This document shows, piece after piece, positions 12,746 to 20,236 of a stretch of DNA of 21,512 bases. The position numbers and the translations under genes are program-made. This DNA is from JBBRSL01 sp038245435 (lineage in GTDB: Bacteria; Patescibacteriota; Saccharimonadia; Saccharimonadales; CAIOMD01): positions 1 to 21,512 of the forward strand of contig JBBRSL010000019.1 in NCBI GenBank assembly GCA_038245435.1, read 5' to 3'. A model generated the notes under the pieces. That model worked only from the letters and a program-made list of their open reading frames with translations. It did not search any database and had not been told where the DNA came from. Numbering within the stretch: position 1 is the stretch's first letter; each line of letters begins with the position of its first letter.

Positions 12746-15263
12746 TGTACTATTTTTTACGATCTTCTTTGTCTTTATTTTAGTTCTCTATAATCTGAGT
12801 GTAAGAATATTTGAATTCATATATTTATTAAAGCAAGAAGTTGTCTTTTTGGAGCTCATTCCTTTAGCCTCAAAAAATAAAGACACGGTGTCTACTGAAG
12901 AATTATTTTCAGTTTTACATGGACTTCGAGGCCCCAGAACACTACTTGAAATACTTTTTCGCAGAAGGTTGGCGCTCTCTCTTGAAGTGGTCTCTACTTT
13001 AAAAGACGGCATTCGGTTTATAGCATGTATCCCGTCATCTGAATTGGCAGTATTTAGACAAAATGTCTTTTCCTATATGCCTGAGATTGAAATTAAGGCT
13101 ATTGATGATTACCTGCCTACGGCTTTTAATGCAAAACTTACGAGAAGTATTGAGTTCAAACAATCCCATCACTTTGCATATCCTCTTAAGAGTCACTCTA
13201 TATTCGGCGTACACGATCCGGTCGCATACCTAGCGGGAGCAATGAACAAACTCGAAGGTGATGAGAAAATCATCATGCAGTTACAAGTTACGCCAATCAA
13301 TTCAAACCGCGCCAATCGAATAAGCGAAAGAATTGTGAAAAATCAAAATGCTCGCGCTAGGCTATCAAAAAGGTATTATTTTGAAAAACTATTAAGCTCT
13401 GTGTTATTTATTGTTAGCTTGCCTTTTAAGATAGTTATTCTTCCCTTGCTTATAATTAGCCGCGTATTGCTTATAATTACTGGAGGTCGTCCACCCAGAA
13501 TTGATGAATCCTTCGACAAGATAGCAAGTAAAGTTGAAAACGAACTGACTTCGGGTATTTACGATAAGCTAAAGCAGCCCTTATTTAGGGTAAGCCTTCG
13601 CGCTGTTATAATTTCGCCTTCGAAAAAAAGGGAAAAAATAAAAGGGCTTAGCTCATCAATGGCAACTTTTTCGGTTCCAAAATATCAGTCTCTTAGGATT
13701 CGGCACACTCTTGTTCCTTTATTTCAAAGATATCGACTATTCTTAATTTCAAATCGACTCCCTGTATTTCTCAAACATAACTCATTAATACTTTCTTGTT
13801 CAGAATTAGTGGCCCTTTACCATTTTCCGCAGTCGCTGGGTGCCAAAACAGAAAATGTTGTGCGTAACCTCAGCAGAACACTACCGCCGCCCGTTTCGTT
13901 ACAAGAAAGTGAAAAACTTGACATATTGCTCGGCGAGAATAACTATCACGGTTCACTTACTCCAATTGGGCTAACTAAAGAAGAACGCGAACGCCACGTG
14001 TACATTATTGGGGGCACCGGTAATGGTAAAACAACACTGCTACAAGCGGCTATTGTAGAAGACATTGCAAGGGGTAAAGGACTTGCTGTCATTGATCCCC
14101 ATGGCGATCTAGCAGTTGAAGTGCTACGACGTATCCCCGAGGACCGAGTTGATGATGTTATTTACGTAAATCCAGACGATGCGGTGTTGCCAGTAGCGAT
14201 TAACCTGCTCGAACTACCGAAAGGACTGAGTGGAGTTGCGCTACTGCAGGCTAAGGATCGAATTTGTGAGTCAACTATCTCGGTACTTCGTAAACAATTT
14301 TCTGAAAATGATAGTGGCGGGCATCGTATTGAATACGTGCTTCGAAACTGCATCCAGACAGCGCTTCACGTTGAAGGCGCTACTTTGTTTACCATTTACC
14401 GGTTGCTGACAGATGTTACCTACCAGCACTACGTTTTGAGGAAGATAGCCGATCAAGACTTGGTGAACTTTTGGCGTAATGAAATGGGCCGAGCCGGTGA
14501 TTACCAGCGAGTGAAAATGTCGGCTGGTATTACCGCAAAGATTGGGCGCTTTTTATTCTCATCCTCCGCACGCAATATGCTTGAGCACGCTGAGTCTTCG
14601 ATAGATTTCGACGATATTCTAGCAACCGGTAAAATACTGATATGCAACTTCTCCAAAGGCACACTCGGTGAAGATACATCCAGCCTGCTCGGTACCATGA
14701 TACTGGCGAAGCTACAGCTGGCCGCGCTTGCCAGGGCCCGACTTCCGAGCTCAGAGAGACGAGCGTATCATATCTACGTCGATGAGTTTCAGAATTTTGC
14801 TACCTCCAGTTTTGTGCAGATGCTCTCTGAAGCTCGCAAGTATAAATTATTCGTCACCATGGCCGAACAATCTATGGCGCAGCAAGAAAATAATAACTTC
14901 AGCACTATTATTCTGGCTAATGTTGGAACGCTAATCTGCTTTCGTACGGGCAGCCCTGAAGATGAACGTCTGCTTCTACCGCTATTCAGCCCTTGGATTG
15001 AGCAAGGCGAGCTACTAAACCTCCCAAGTTTTGCTTTCTATATGCGACTAGCCGCAACCGTGCCCCGTGAACCCTTTTCGGGAATGACAATAGCGCCCCG
15101 TAAACCGGAAGTAGATATGGGCGATCGGGTAATAGCTACTTCCCGGCGACACTACGGTCGCGCCGTAGTAAGTCGACCAGAAGCAGGATTACCCGATAAA
15201 AGCAGGCCAGAGAAGCCCGTGCGCTACTCTGCCGACCCGATGGGCAGCAGAGTAGCGCATTAG
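12726..15263 (+). CDS. Type IV secretion coupling-protein-like ATPase (VirD4/TraG/TraD superfamily)
   Basis: An 845-residue membrane-anchored ATPase that would drive DNA or protein through a conjugative channel. It has an N-terminal membrane helix (residues 5-35) and a second hydrophobic stretch near 230-260. The AAA+/RecA-like domain has Walker A GGTGNGKTT (about 428-437) followed by VIDPHGDL, and Walker B HIYVDEFQNFAT (about 682-693) followed by SEARKYKLFVTMAEQ. The tail after about residue 790 is Arg/Pro-rich and probably disordered. I chose the ATG at 12726 because GGAAG lies 5 nt upstream; ATGs at 12714 and 12693 are alternatives. No VirB4, VirB6 or relaxase gene is nearby, so the system is incomplete here. 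HerA/DUF87-type ATPase is the alternative label. Confidence 0.82.
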   Translation: MNFAGLNVLFFTIFFVFILVLYNLSVRIFEFIYLLKQEVVFLELIPLASKNKDTVSTEELFSVLHGLRGPRTLLEILFRRRLALSLEVVSTLKDGIRFIACIPSSELAVFRQNVFSYMPEIEIKAIDDYLPTAFNAKLTRSIEFKQSHHFAYPLKSHSIFGVHDPVAYLAGAMNKLEGDEKIIMQLQVTPINSNRANRISERIVKNQNARARLSKRYYFEKLLSSVLFIVSLPFKIVILPLLIISRVLLIITGGRPPRIDESFDKIASKVENELTSGIYDKLKQPLFRVSLRAVIISPSKKREKIKGLSSSMATFSVPKYQSLRIRHTLVPLFQRYRLFLISNRLPVFLKHNSLILSCSELVALYHFPQSLGAKTENVVRNLSRTLPPPVSLQESEKLDILLGENNYHGSLTPIGLTKEERERHVYIIGGTGNGKTTLLQAAIVEDIARGKGLAVIDPHGDLAVEVLRRIPEDRVDDVIYVNPDDAVLPVAINLLELPKGLSGVALLQAKDRICESTISVLRKQFSENDSGGHRIEYVLRNCIQTALHVEGATLFTIYRLLTDVTYQHYVLRKIADQDLVNFWRNEMGRAGDYQRVKMSAGITAKIGRFLFSSSARNMLEHAESSIDFDDILATGKILICNFSKGTLGEDTSSLLGTMILAKLQLAALARARLPSSERRAYHIYVDEFQNFATSSFVQMLSEARKYKLFVTMAEQSMAQQENNNFSTIILANVGTLICFRTGSPEDERLLLPLFSPWIEQGELLNLPSFAFYMRLAATVPREPFSGMTIAPRKPEVDMGDRVIATSRRHYGRAVVSRPEAGLPDKSRPEKPVRYSADPMGSRVAH
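15148..15173. repeat. Stem-loop near the 3' end of the coupling-protein gene
   Basis: ACTACGG and CCGTAGT form a perfect 7-bp stem around a TCGCG loop (15151-15169), with outer GAC/GTC pairing after an AA bulge. It is GC-richer than its surroundings and lies within codons of the disordered C-terminal tail. Confidence 0.55.
15220..15259. repeat. 13-bp perfect inverted repeat at the end of the coupling-protein gene
   Basis: TGCGCTACTCTGC (15220-15232) and GCAGAGTAGCGCA (15247-15259) are exact reverse complements with a 14-nt loop. It occupies the last codons of the coupling-protein gene and sits 10 nt before the stop codon of the convergent gene. Neither strand has a T tract after it, so it is not a textbook intrinsic terminator. 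Confidence 0.8.
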
Positions 15264-15268
15264 AAAGA

Positions 15269-16060
15269 CTATCGAGGGGGTAGCGGATTCCAGAGATCGT
15301 GGCGAGTAGTTTTAGGACTATGCAGTCTTTCAACTGTCGTGGTATAAATTGCAAGCTCTGGACGAGAGCGCTTTCCTTGTAAATATTTGGTAATAATAGT
15401 GGTCAGACGATGTTCCTGTGCAGTATCCGCCACGACAAACATAAGGCTTGGGTAGCCAGACTCCCAGTGGCCGTCAGACATATCCCGCAGGATAGCCTGT
15501 AGCTTCGCCTGTACGGCTACGAAGTTGATAGATAGGTAGACATATACTAAAAAGTCGACCGGTCGATTGGCGATAGGTTTTATGCGGCGCATATATAGAT
15601 CGGGTGACGTTAGGCGAAAGTGTGGCACATCGACAAGTTCTGGCTTGGTGCTTATCCGATATTCCCCAGGATGTAGGTGGGCAAGCTGTAGGGCTACGGC
15701 CATAGTTTGAATGGTGGTTTCTACAAAGTTTTCACCAAGTCTTGCACTGCGATAGTAGGCATGCAGTATCTTTGGGTCATAGCGGGCGTCCTGGGAGAGA
15801 TATACTAATCCTTTTTTAGCAACGTAGTAGCGGGCCGCCTTACCGAGCAGTTTATAGCTGGACTCGTATCGCCTCCCAATAAAGCCTAGTGAGGCAAGCT
15901 CTTTAAGCGACTGGTTGGTAGCTGATATTTTAACGCCTCGAGCATCGGCAAGGAGCGTACTGGTAGCAAAACGGTATCGATACAGAAGACCGAGGAGTGA
16001 TTTCTGGACTGTAGTAAGTTTTATGGTTGTGGGTAGCGGTTGGCTGGATTGTTGTGACAT
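15269..16060 (-). CDS. Replication-relaxation-like winged-helix protein
   Basis: A 263-residue protein with an N-terminal winged helix (residues 15-70; LTTVQKSLLGLLYRYRFATS, then LLADARGVKISATNQSLKEL), and a C-terminal alpha/beta domain that includes HFRLTSPDLYMR, DFLVYVYLSINF and VQAKLQAILRD. This arrangement and its place beside a VirD4-like gene fit the replication-relaxation family of plasmids and integrative elements. The family often has a Phe-x-Glu-x-Asp segment where this protein reads LVYVYLSINF, so any acidic metal site may be lost. It converges on the coupling-protein gene with a 5-nt gap. No Shine-Dalgarno sequence precedes the ATG, and possible -10 boxes lie 45-65 nt upstream. 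A DNA-binding or mobilisation role is inferred. Confidence 0.62.
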   Translation of the reverse strand: MSQQSSQPLPTTIKLTTVQKSLLGLLYRYRFATSTLLADARGVKISATNQSLKELASLGFIGRRYESSYKLLGKAARYYVAKKGLVYLSQDARYDPKILHAYYRSARLGENFVETTIQTMAVALQLAHLHPGEYRISTKPELVDVPHFRLTSPDLYMRRIKPIANRPVDFLVYVYLSINFVAVQAKLQAILRDMSDGHWESGYPSLMFVVADTAQEHRLTTIITKYLQGKRSRPELAIYTTTVERLHSPKTTRHDLWNPLPPR

Positions 16061-16134
16061 GTGTGCGTGTGAGTGATGAACAGGTTACATGGTGCGTACT
16101 TTTCTAGTGTAGTGTTGTTCTAATATAAAAGAAA

Positions 16135-16155
16135 GGAGAATATTTAAGGTTCTCC
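16135..16155. repeat. Short hairpin between the replication-relaxation and Fic genes
   Basis: GGAGAA and TTCTCC are perfect 6-bp arms around a 9-nt loop. Together with the terminator at 16176-16206 and the TAATAT at 16121-16126, they would delimit a plus-strand RNA of about 75 nt with two hairpins, which is speculative. Confidence 0.4.
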
Positions 16156-16175
16156 CTATCTGTTATATGGCGCTA

Positions 16176-16206
16176 AAAATACGGTAATCGATTGCCGCAT
16201 TTTTTT
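16176..16206. terminator. Bidirectional intrinsic terminator
   Basis: CGGTAATCGATTGCCG (16182-16197) folds into a 6-bp stem with a TCGA loop, lengthened by flanking A and T runs. On the plus strand it is followed by seven T. On the minus strand it is followed by TATTTTT. It lies just past the stop of the Fic gene, which it should terminate. Confidence 0.7.
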
Positions 16207-16215
16207 GAGTATTAT

Positions 16216-17196
16216 TTAGCTACTTAGCTCTTTTGTTAGGATGCTCGATAAGGCCTTGAGGCTATTAAATTCGTAAAAAGACAGGTACGCAAGTGCAAGG
16301 TCTTTTGCCTCAACCCCACGCAGGCTGAAGCCTCTTGCTTGAGCACTTATGAGTAGTGCATTTGCCAGCATGCGACCTGTTCGCTTATTACCATCTTCAA
16401 AAATTTGTAGATATGGCACGAGGCTTAAAGCAGCTAAGGCCCTCGCTTGAGGACTTCGTAGCCTACTTATTATATTTAGTACAGCATCTGCCGATTCTTT
16501 AATTTGGTAAGGCTTAGCAAGCGGCGTGTAGTTGCTGCCTGTTATTTTAACGATTCTTTTTCGTACACCAGGAGCAAGACCGATATTAAAGCCGATGGTG
16601 CGATGCAGTTGTTCAAGTGCAGCAAATTGTATCGTGCCTAAAAAAGCCTCGGGATTATCTGTTATATAGCGGATGGTATCTTTGTGATTCAGAATCATCT
16701 GCGTTTCAAAATCTGTCTTGCCAGCAGGACGGATACCTTCAGTTAGGAGTAGTTGAGTATCTATGAGCGTATAGGTGTTTCCCTCCAGAGCGGAAGATTT
16801 CCAAGAAAGTTTAATCGTTAAGTGCTCCAGCTCTTTAGCTGTCATTTTCGAAGGCCTGCTCGTACCCGTAGGTAACGCGAATAGCTCATTTAGTTTTTGA
16901 TCTGATTGTTCCCCAAGCCAATCAATAAGACGACTATTTGTTGTCGTACCCTGTAAAGCTTCTCGTTCAAGAAGTTTTCTCGGTACTATTTGACCGAGTA
17001 CAGCGTCGTAGTTTGGCTCATACTGAGGATTATTGGTTGGGCCTTTTTTAGTTAAAAGCCCCATTTCACACAGACGCAGGAGAGAACGTTGGGTTGTCCT
17101 TGGCTCAAGACTAAGATGCTCGGAAATCTGAGCCGACTTGTTATCGCCACTGAGAAGTCGCAGCAATACAAATGAAGTGTTTTTATTTAAGTTCAT
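16216..17196 (-). CDS. wHTH-Fic domain protein with altered active-site histidine
   Basis: A 326-residue protein with an N-terminal winged helix (residues 5-55), a linker, and a Fic domain (about 120-300). Fic enzymes usually transfer AMP from ATP to a target protein through HPFxDGN(G/K)R. Here the core reads LQIFEDGNKRTGR (263-275), with Gln264 (codon CAA) where the catalytic His belongs. The phosphate-binding DGNKR part is kept. The autoinhibitory motif (S/T)xxxE(G/N) is present as SSALEG (134-139), which marks a class II Fic. The ATG at 17196 is preceded by TAAAAT 6 nt upstream and no Shine-Dalgarno sequence, predicting a leaderless mRNA. Loss of the His predicts no AMPylation; the wHTH suggests a regulatory role. 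Confidence 0.85.
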   Translation of the reverse strand: MNLNKNTSFVLLRLLSGDNKSAQISEHLSLEPRTTQRSLLRLCEMGLLTKKGPTNNPQYEPNYDAVLGQIVPRKLLEREALQGTTTNSRLIDWLGEQSDQKLNELFALPTGTSRPSKMTAKELEHLTIKLSWKSSALEGNTYTLIDTQLLLTEGIRPAGKTDFETQMILNHKDTIRYITDNPEAFLGTIQFAALEQLHRTIGFNIGLAPGVRKRIVKITGSNYTPLAKPYQIKESADAVLNIISRLRSPQARALAALSLVPYLQIFEDGNKRTGRMLANALLISAQARGFSLRGVEAKDLALAYLSFYEFNSLKALSSILTKELSS

Positions 17197-17247
17197 GCGA
17201 CAATTTTAGCAAATTTTTTTTGTTTTTGTAGCGTTTTTGTCGCATGA
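17193..17247. promoter_or_regulatory. Paired inverted repeats flanking the Fic promoter
   Basis: TCATGCGACAA (17193-17203) and TTGTCGCATGA (17237-17247) are perfect 11-bp reverse complements, 33 nt apart. The left arm covers the Fic start codon and touches the -10 box (TAAAAT, 17203-17208). The right arm lies upstream of the promoter. This is a good candidate for autoregulation by the protein's own winged helix. Confidence 0.6.
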
Positions 17248-17288
17248 GATAATTATTAACAGAGGTAGCATTTGGACTAGCGTTAAGG

Positions 17289-17294
17289 TACACT
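17289..17294 (+). promoter_or_regulatory. Possible -10 box of the intact GT4 gene
   Basis: TACACT lies 10 nt before the ATG at 17305 and lines up with TACAAT before the dead copy at 11046. No -35 and no Shine-Dalgarno sequence are seen. Confidence 0.4.
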
Positions 17295-17304
17295 TACTAG
17301 TAGT

Positions 17305-18405
17305 ATGGCTAAAATTGTTATTGATGCTCGAGAATTGAGAACAAGCACAGGACGCTATGTAGAGCGTTTACTGTACTATTTACAAAAAACAGATACAAAA
17401 CACAGCTACATTGTGCTGTTAAAGCCTACCGACATGGCTGGCTGGCAACCCACTAACCCGAACTTTAAAAAGTTAGCCGCGCCTTTCAAAGAATTCACCT
17501 TTTCCGAACAGCTTGGTTTTAAGAAGCTTATTAAAAGCCTTGATGCTGACCTGGTACATTTTGCTATGGTTCAGCAGCCTATTTGGTACCGCGGCAAAGT
17601 CATAACAACTATGCACGACTTAACCACCTGCAGGTTTAAAAATCCTAGCAAGAATGGCTTGATTTTTTGGTTTAAGCAACAAGTCTATAAGTACGTCAAC
17701 AAACGAGTAGCTCACAAAAGTAGGGCGATTATTGCGCCAAGCAAGTTCGTTGCAGATGATGTGGCTACGTTTGCCCGCATTAAGCGAAATAAAATATATG
17801 TCACCTATGAAGCGGCAGATTTTATACCTGGCCACGCCGAGCCAATAGCTGCACTGCGTGAAAAAAAGTTTTTGTTTTATTTAGGACGCCCTACTCCGCA
17901 TAAAAACCTTGGCACGCTGCTTGAAGCTTTTAAGATTTTACGCCGCGAGCACCCCGATTTACTACTTGTTTTAGGTGGTAAAAAAGATGCACTTTATGCT
18001 CAACACGAAAAACATGTTAAACAAATGGGTCTTAGTAAATGTGTGGTATTTACCGATTTTGTTACCGAGCCACAGCTTAAGTGGTTATACCAAAACTGCC
18101 AGGCCTACGTATTCCCGAGCCTCAGTGAAGGTTTTGGCTTACCTGGACTCGAAGCTATGATGCACCGCGCACCAGTTGCCGCCAGCGAAGCAACCTGTTT
18201 GCCTGAAATCTATAACAGCGCCGCTCAGTACTTTAACCCGCTTGACCCATACGACATGGCACGTACCATCGGTGAAATTTTGACCAATAAGCGCTTACGC
18301 ACCGAAATGATAATTGCTGGCCATAAACAGGCAGATAAATACAGTTGGGCTCGCATGGCCGAACAAACATTAAAAGTTTACGAAAAAGCTCTTTCAAGCA
18401 AATAG
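17305..18405 (+). CDS. GT4 family glycosyltransferase (intact paralogue of the 11046 pseudogene)
   Basis: A 366-residue GT-B glycosyltransferase. The N-terminal domain opens with IVIDARELRTSTGRYVERLL and contains TTMHDLTTC. The C-terminal domain shows LFYLGRPTPHKNLGTLLEAF and SEGFGLPGLEAMM near residues 273-285, the E-x7-E motif. It is full length with no disruption. Its first 85 residues match the dead copy at 11046 closely, so the two arose by duplication. The likely role is in surface glycan synthesis, like the GT genes on the left; the donor sugar is unknown. It is followed by 111 nt with no recognisable gene, though TATAAT and AGGAG occur there. Confidence 0.9.
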   Translation: MAKIVIDARELRTSTGRYVERLLYYLQKTDTKHSYIVLLKPTDMAGWQPTNPNFKKLAAPFKEFTFSEQLGFKKLIKSLDADLVHFAMVQQPIWYRGKVITTMHDLTTCRFKNPSKNGLIFWFKQQVYKYVNKRVAHKSRAIIAPSKFVADDVATFARIKRNKIYVTYEAADFIPGHAEPIAALREKKFLFYLGRPTPHKNLGTLLEAFKILRREHPDLLLVLGGKKDALYAQHEKHVKQMGLSKCVVFTDFVTEPQLKWLYQNCQAYVFPSLSEGFGLPGLEAMMHRAPVAASEATCLPEIYNSAAQYFNPLDPYDMARTIGEILTNKRLRTEMIIAGHKQADKYSWARMAEQTLKVYEKALSSK

Positions 18406-18516
18406 CTCTTTTGATACAAATATAATCATCAGGAGTATCTTCCACTTTGCCGACAAAGCGATCAATACTACTAGCGCAATAAAAAACGGTGTCTTGAATA
18501 CTTAGACAGTGTAAGA

Positions 18517-19662
18517 TTAACTTGGGTCAGACGAATCTATAAAATCCCAAAAATTATCTTTATTTATTGAACTAAACTGTGCATCCGGGAACTGAGCTAC
18601 GAATCTGGGTGGTGGGTTCTTTTGTAGCTTTTGCCACTTGAACTCATAGGCAAATGTTTGGCCATTATATTGTTCTAGATAATCTATTTCCGAATCAGGA
18701 CTTCGCCAATAGTACATATTAGCTTTTTGCCTGAAGTTTAATTGTTGTTTAAGCCTCTCTAAGATACAGAAATTCTCAAACAATCCGCCAAGTTGTTGGT
18801 TTGTTTCTATGGGTATATTCAGTTGGTTTGCAATTGCGTTTCTTATGCCTAAATCGTAGAAGTAAACTTTACGCTTGCGACTTGCAAGTATCTTTCGTGG
18901 ATTACTGCTTAAAGGCTGTAGCCTAAAAATTACAAAACACTGCTCAAGTAAATATATATATCGCTCTATTGTCGTACGGCTAACCTCTAACATTGTTGCT
19001 AGTTCGTTATATGAAACTTCTTGTCCAACTTGTAACGCCAAAGCAATGAGCAGCTTACGAAGCAATTCAGGGTTGCGGGTATCAGTTAGAGCCAATATAT
19101 CTTTATATAGATAACTATCTGAAATCGTGTTTAACAAATCTGCGGCAGTAGAATCGTCACTAGTCACTACTCTTGGATAGCCTCCTAATCTTAGTGAACG
19201 ACCTATATCAAAAAGGGCTTTCCCGCGATTATCCTGTGATATTTCGAGTGCGCTTAGGGGTAGTAAGACAACGGGTAACGCGCGACCCACCATTGATTCT
19301 TTAATTTTGTCTGACAGTTCGAAACTAGAACTACCTGTAGCGATAATCTGCACATCAGGGAATGTGTCAACTAATAACTTTAATACTAAGCCCGCATTTT
19401 TAATCGACTGAGCTTCGTCGATGAAAAGTACTTTTTTACCAGAGATTATACGTTTAAGCGATGCTACATGAGGTACAAAAAGTGCAGCTTGCGAAGGATC
19501 GTCAGTCTGAAATTGTGCAATATCCTCAGGAGCATATTGCTTAAGAAGTCGATTTGCAAGTGTAGTTTTTCCCACCTGTCGCGGACCGTAAATAATTATA
19601 GCCCGACCATTTCCAAGTTGTTTTTTTAAGTATGGTTCGATGGTTCTGGCAATATATTCCAT
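18517..19662 (-). CDS. AAA_14/DUF4143 ATPase
   Basis: A 381-residue protein with an N-terminal AAA+ ATPase (Walker A GPRQVGKT at 26-33, Walker B VLFIDEAQ at 78-85, then IIATGSSSFEL), a winged-helix-like middle part (VSYNELATMLEVSRTTIERY), and the C-terminal DUF4143 domain with a nuclease-like fold (YYWRSPDSEIDYL, then FAYEFKW). The D-xx-Y and E-x-K pattern resembles a PD-(D/E)xK core. These proteins are common in archaea and host-associated bacteria, but their function is unknown. The ATG at 19662 is chosen because an extended -10 (TGTTATATT) ends 6 nt before it. The frame's earlier ATG lies inside the promoter. Tandem palindromes overlap its -35 region. Confidence 0.88.
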   Translation of the reverse strand: MEYIARTIEPYLKKQLGNGRAIIIYGPRQVGKTTLANRLLKQYAPEDIAQFQTDDPSQAALFVPHVASLKRIISGKKVLFIDEAQSIKNAGLVLKLLVDTFPDVQIIATGSSSFELSDKIKESMVGRALPVVLLPLSALEISQDNRGKALFDIGRSLRLGGYPRVVTSDDSTAADLLNTISDSYLYKDILALTDTRNPELLRKLLIALALQVGQEVSYNELATMLEVSRTTIERYIYLLEQCFVIFRLQPLSSNPRKILASRKRKVYFYDLGIRNAIANQLNIPIETNQQLGGLFENFCILERLKQQLNFRQKANMYYWRSPDSEIDYLEQYNGQTFAYEFKWQKLQKNPPPRFVAQFPDAQFSSINKDNFWDFIDSSDPS

Positions 19663-19668
19663 ATCAAA

Positions 19669-19697
19669 AATATAACACATTTATATATAAAGTACAA
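19669..19697 (-). promoter_or_regulatory. Promoter of the DUF4143 ATPase gene
   Basis: On the minus strand an extended -10 (TGT plus TATATT at 19669-19674) lies 17 nt from TTGTAC (19692-19697), a partial -35. Six nt separate the -10 from the ATG at 19662. The -35 lies inside the first palindrome. Confidence 0.65.
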
Positions 19698-19748
19698 TAA
19701 TAGGCCTATTATTGTACTTTATAGAGCAATAATAGGCCTATTATTGCT
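19686..19748. repeat. Two tandem perfect palindromes with a shared 20-bp core
   Basis: The first palindrome (19686-19723, 38 bp) and the second (19725-19748, 24 bp) are both perfect. They share the core CAATAATAGGCCTATTATTG. Their centres, at 19704.5 and 19736.5, are 32 bp apart, close to three helical turns. The first covers the -35 region of the DUF4143 ATPase gene. No T tract follows on either side, so terminator function is unlikely. A dimeric regulator binding cooperatively is the simplest reading. Confidence 0.9.
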
Positions 19749-19847
19749 TATTTACGTATTACTCCTACAAACAAAAACCAAAGCTGAGGCTTAACTCCAG
19801 ATCCCTTGTAGTCCAATATTTCTAGCTCTGCAAAGTGGAATGTATAT

Positions 19848-20229
19848 CTACTTGTTGGTTTTAGATTTGGCGCTTAGCCAACCGGCTATCGCGGGTATAT
19901 CCAGGTGGCCGGTTGCAACTTGTCCTGCAACATCTACTAGGTCTTTTGGAGTTGCGTTTAGGGCTACTTGGTTTCTCATCAAGAATACTGCGCCGGCAGT
20001 GATGCCGGTTCGCTTGTTTCCGTCGCTAAATGGGTGGTCTCCAATAATTGAGCGAATATATACCGCGGCTTTGTCATAAACTGTTTTATAAAGTTCTTGG
20101 CCAAATACTTCTTGCGCAGGTGCGCCTTCTACAGATTTAAGGCTGTTTTCGTCTCGCACGCCGTGGCTCCCACCAAAATCTTCGATAATTTTATAGTGCA
20201 GAATAAGTACTTCTTCTGCTGTTAAGCAT
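19848..20229 (-). CDS. Doc-type Fic toxin, probable frameshift at its start
   Basis: The readable protein contains a complete Fic core, HPFSDGNKRTGI, so the catalytic His and phosphate loop are kept, and the family-typical end DIPAIAGWL. The N-terminal family sequence LTAEEVLILHYKIIEDFGGS and HGVRDENSL is present in frame from about 20225, but that frame has no ATG, GTG or TTG before the GTG at 20159, which lies inside the conserved region. An ATG at 20229 is out of frame by one extra C; removing it gives MLTAEEVL, the expected start. The gene follows the AbrB-type antitoxin with a 7-nt gap. The toxin is therefore likely inactive, or translated by an unusual start, unless this is a sequence error. 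Confidence 0.75.
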
Positions 20230-20236
20230 AAAAGCG

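Noticed and set aside
18406..18516. TATAAT and AGGAG after the GT4 gene, suggesting a further gene
   Set aside because: The only following frame (TTG start near 18447) is 11 codons long. No homologous or longer frame is present.
19749..19847. Stretch between the palindromes and the Doc gene checked for tRNA or a small gene
   Set aside because: No TpsiC arm, acceptor pairing or reading frame with a start signal could be found.
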